Below are positions 62,094-64,000 of a stretch of 64,000 bases of DNA, in pieces. Both the position numbers and the translations under genes were made by a program. Within the stretch, counting starts at the first letter, position 1; every line of letters starts with the position of its first letter. The notes under the pieces were generated by a model. The model worked only from the letters and a program-made list of their open reading frames with translations, did no database searches and had not been told where the DNA came from. The stretch is taken from NCBI GenBank assembly GCA_016928995.1, contig JAFGJS010000102.1, positions 1-64,000 of the forward strand. Direction: 5' to 3'. The stretch is from Candidatus Sumerlaeota bacterium (lineage in GTDB: Bacteria > Sumerlaeota > Sumerlaeia > JAFGJS01).

Positions 62094-62393
62094 CAGACCG
62101 AAGACAATATCAAGGCGCATGTTGCGCATGGTTTTCATCAACTGCGGCTTGAGATTTTTTAAGCGCAACTCGCCGTTATGCCGTTTCACATGCGCGCGCA
62201 ACATCACCAGCATCCCCAGACTGGCGGAATCCAGATAATTCAGATATTCCAGATTGAGCGTAATGTTGACCCGGCCGTTCCGGCAAAGCTCACGCGTCTC
62301 TCGCTCAAATTCACCAGCCGAATCACGGTCGAACGCATCTAAAAGATCAATATCGGCGGCGTTTTCCTCAGTGCAGTTGATTTGATATTTCAC
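62082..62393 (-). CDS. STAS-domain (anti-sigma factor antagonist-like) protein
   Basis: The protein has 103 residues if it starts at the GTG at 62393, eight bases after GAGG; the frame is open up to a TTG at 62468 and a longer N-terminus is possible. It has the STAS fold pattern: VNITLNLEYLNYLDSASLG with the phosphorylatable Ser next to Asp, then MLVMLRAHVKRHNGELRLKN and MRLDIVFGL. Such single-domain proteins of SpoIIAA type are switched by a serine kinase and phosphatase to free sigma factors or to steer other signalling. No kinase or sigma factor gene is adjacent. The divergent neighbour is a receiver protein, and flgL follows, so motility or biofilm control is a possible setting. Confidence 0.8.
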   Translation of the reverse strand: MKYQINCTEENAADIDLLDAFDRDSAGEFERETRELCRNGRVNITLNLEYLNYLDSASLGMLVMLRAHVKRHNGELRLKNLKPQLMKTMRNMRLDIVFGLTEM

Positions 62394-62533
62394 TACAAGC
62401 GCCTCATATTTCGTAAGATGATATGAATAGCGATAACTGTAGGGTCTTTCGGGCGATATTTCAAACAAAAAGAAAAAAACACTGGTGTTTTCTATTATTT
62501 CCGTTTAATAATCTATTAAACCCGAAGGCTGTG

Positions 62534-62562
62534 TTGTCTATTCCAACAAGCCGGCATATACT
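62534..62562 (+). promoter_or_regulatory. Sigma-70-type promoter of the receiver-NTF2 gene
   Basis: TTGTCT (62534-62539) and TATACT (62557-62562) are 17 bases apart, and the ATG at 62620 follows about 50 bases after the predicted start. AGAGGA is the binding site. Confidence 0.6.
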
Positions 62563-62619
62563 AGCGATCAATACGCGGGTAGCCGACGACCGGACACACC
62601 ATCAGACAGAGGACCAACG

Positions 62620-63417
62620 ATGCCCAAGACGATTTGTATTGTCGATGATGAAGACGATATCATTCAGCTCGTTCGAGCCTTGCTGGAACACAAAAACTTT
62701 GAAGTTCATACCGCTCGCAACGGGCTGCTGGGGATGGAGTTGATTCAAGAGGTCAAGCCGGACCTGGCGATTCTCGACCTGATGATGCCCGGCATGTCGG
62801 GCCTGGAGATGTGCAAGCGTCTGCGCGCATCGGAGGAGTTCCGCGATCTGCCGATTCTGGTGCTTTCCGCCATCGCGCGGGATTCGGACAAGCCTGAGGA
62901 ATACTGGGCCGCCGGGCTGCAATCGGACGATTTCATTCGCAAGCCGTTCGATCCCGCCAACCTGCAGGCGAGAGTGGAGTATCTGCTGCGTCGCGCCGAG
63001 TATAAATCGACGGTTCCCCGGCCGGGCGCCGCGGGCGGTTCGCAAGGGGCGAATGGCGGCGGGGAAAAGATCAGTCACGAAGATCTTTCGCCGGAAGATG
63101 TGGTGCGTCAGTTCATCCAGTCATGGAACGGCGCTGATTTCGGCTTGGAATTCGACTGCCTGGGCAAAGAGATGCAATACAACCTTTCGCGGCAGGAATA
63201 TGTCTCGCGGCGGATGAGCACCTATAATGAAAACGGCCGCGACCAGGAAGAGCATATCTGTTACGCGTTTCTGCAAAAACAAATTGATGAGAATGCGGCC
63301 AGCATCATTTGCGAACGGCAAGTCAAGCGAGGGATTTCCACAAAACGCACCAGGGAAAGCTACAAGCTCAGCAAAACCGCCGAGGGCTGGAAGATCGTCC
63401 AGGTGCGCAGCGCCTGA
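62620..63417 (+). CDS. Response regulator with NTF2/SnoaL-like C-terminal domain
   Basis: The protein has 265 residues. The receiver (1-125) has TICIVDDEDDIIQLVRALL, LAILDLMMPGMSGLEMC with the acceptor Asp, ILVLSAIARDSDKPEEYW and FIRKPFDPANL with the Lys. A flexible Gly-rich linker (PGAAGGSQGANGGGEK) leads to about 110 residues with the look of the cone-shaped NTF2/SnoaL fold: PEDVVRQFIQSWNGADFGL, FDCLGKEMQYNLSRQEYVSR, ENAASIICERQVKRG and KLSKTAEGWKIVQVRSA. That fold often binds small molecules or mediates dimers, and is an unusual output for a receiver. The gene stands alone behind its own promoter and converges on flgL with an 11-base gap. Confidence 0.82.
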   Translation: MPKTICIVDDEDDIIQLVRALLEHKNFEVHTARNGLLGMELIQEVKPDLAILDLMMPGMSGLEMCKRLRASEEFRDLPILVLSAIARDSDKPEEYWAAGLQSDDFIRKPFDPANLQARVEYLLRRAEYKSTVPRPGAAGGSQGANGGGEKISHEDLSPEDVVRQFIQSWNGADFGLEFDCLGKEMQYNLSRQEYVSRRMSTYNENGRDQEEHICYAFLQKQIDENAASIICERQVKRGISTKRTRESYKLSKTAEGWKIVQVRSA

Positions 63418-63428
63418 GCCGCGCGCCG

Positions 63429-64000
63429 TTATCGCAGGAAGTCCAGCAAGGAAATCTGCATCGATTCGCCAGCGGCCTGCAGGGAAGCTTCGTAAGCCAG
63501 TTGAGCCTGATTATATTCGACAATCGCATCCGTGATATCGGCGTCTTCCAGGTCGGACTTCAAGGTCTTGAAGCCCAGTTTTACATTGGTCAGACGGCTG
63601 GATGCGCTGTCTACGGCGCCTTGCCGCGTGCCGACCGTCGCTAGAAACGTCCCTGATTGTGAAATCCCCTGATCAAAACGGTCCAGCAGCGCGTCGATGG
63701 CGATGACATCGCCGTCGCGCAGCGCTTCGACAGCTTCATTGAGCAATGCAAAAATGTCTTCTCCACCGCTCAATCCCGCTCCCTGAAACACCGCGTCGCC
63801 GGTGAAATTCATCGGCACAAAATTATCGGATTCAATCTCCACCTGCTGTGCTTGTGAATTTCCCAGATAGACGCCCGGCACAGCCACCTGGATCTGAAAC
63901 AGGTCGCCTGCCGCCGGCGCCAGCGTGCCGTCTTCAATCACTACTTGCAGCCCGTCGAACGAGATCGAATCGCCGGAAACGTATGTCTCGCCCGTCAGCA
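63429..64000 (-). CDS. flgL: Flagellar hook-associated protein FlgL, C-terminal part (runs off edge)
   Basis: About 190 C-terminal residues are inside the window and the N-terminus lies beyond base 64000. The end has FRLTNVKLGFKTL-like and DADITDAIVEYNQAQLAYEA, then SLQAAGESMQISLLDFLR, the D0 helix of flagellin-type proteins. The hook-filament junction proteins (FlgL, HAP3) share this end and the earlier NFTGDAVFQGAG and DIFALLNEAVEALRDGD stretches. FlgL caps the hook so that flagellin can polymerise. Flagellin FliC itself is a weaker alternative because the NFTGDAVFQG segment is usual for FlgL. The gene presumably lies at the end of a flagellar operon to the right. Confidence 0.85.
   Translation of the reverse strand, partial: LTGETYVSGDSISFDGLQVVIEDGTLAPAAGDLFQIQVAVPGVYLGNSQAQQVEIESDNFVPMNFTGDAVFQGAGLSGGEDIFALLNEAVEALRDGDVIAIDALLDRFDQGISQSGTFLATVGTRQGAVDSASSRLTNVKLGFKTLKSDLEDADITDAIVEYNQAQLAYEASLQAAGESMQISLLDFLR

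Overview
The window looks like the chromosome of a Gram-negative, flagellated bacterium of middling G+C content that I cannot place in a phylum. The evidence for a diderm is a Wzm/Wzt polysaccharide exporter with a nonulosonic-acid pathway. A FlgL fragment at the right edge shows flagella. Housekeeping markers (SMC, PrmA, a class A penicillin-binding protein, GlnE) are ordinary, but the accessory content (a 3179-residue exported repeat protein, a family 10-like glycosidase, a YfhO-type membrane protein, many response regulators) fits an uncultivated, environmental lineage. No tRNA, rRNA, CRISPR array or intact insertion sequence was seen.

Region 1 (1-17700, nearly all minus strand). After a tyrosine-recombinase remnant at the left edge comes one long surface-glycan operon, read from 17474 down to 612. 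In transcription order it holds wzm, wzt, a methyltransferase-like gene, a family 2 glycosyltransferase, a GT-B-like protein, an SpsE-like synthase, an SpsF-like cytidylyltransferase, neuB, neuC/legG, a sugar N-formyltransferase, a CBS-nucleotidyltransferase of the PtmE type, legB, legC, a second GT-B-like protein and a NeuA-KdsC fusion. Many junctions overlap by 4-17 bases. Together they read as a legionaminic-acid-type pathway in which a formyltransferase stands where an acetyltransferase is expected, coupled to ABC export. Two 15-base palindromes lie upstream of wzm.

Region 2 (17890-28745). An AraC regulator with a LacI-like sensor domain, then smc, an FtsX-like membrane protein (plus strand), and a minus-strand group of a YycJ-type metallo-hydrolase, a class A PBP and prmA.

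Region 3 (29061-36942, plus strand). A tight signalling operon: a receiver-PAS-kinase, a Cache-HAMP-PAS-PAS kinase with a closely similar transmitter, a receiver-HDOD protein, a receiver fused to a degenerate HD-GYP domain, and a receiver protein.

Region 4 (37055-50066, plus strand). A hexamer-repeat inverted element, a two-TM hypothetical, an exported coiled-coil protein, the giant exported repeat protein, and a 65-residue cysteine-rich protein, separated by clear promoters and terminators.

Region 5 (50371-64000). A Cys/Met-type PLP enzyme, a glycosidase-like plus YfhO-like pair, then on the minus strand a DUF1854 protein and its partner ABC exporter, whose leader carries a nested RNA fold followed by a terminator/antiterminator-like arrangement. 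glnE, a STAS protein, a receiver-NTF2-like protein and the end of flgL close the window.
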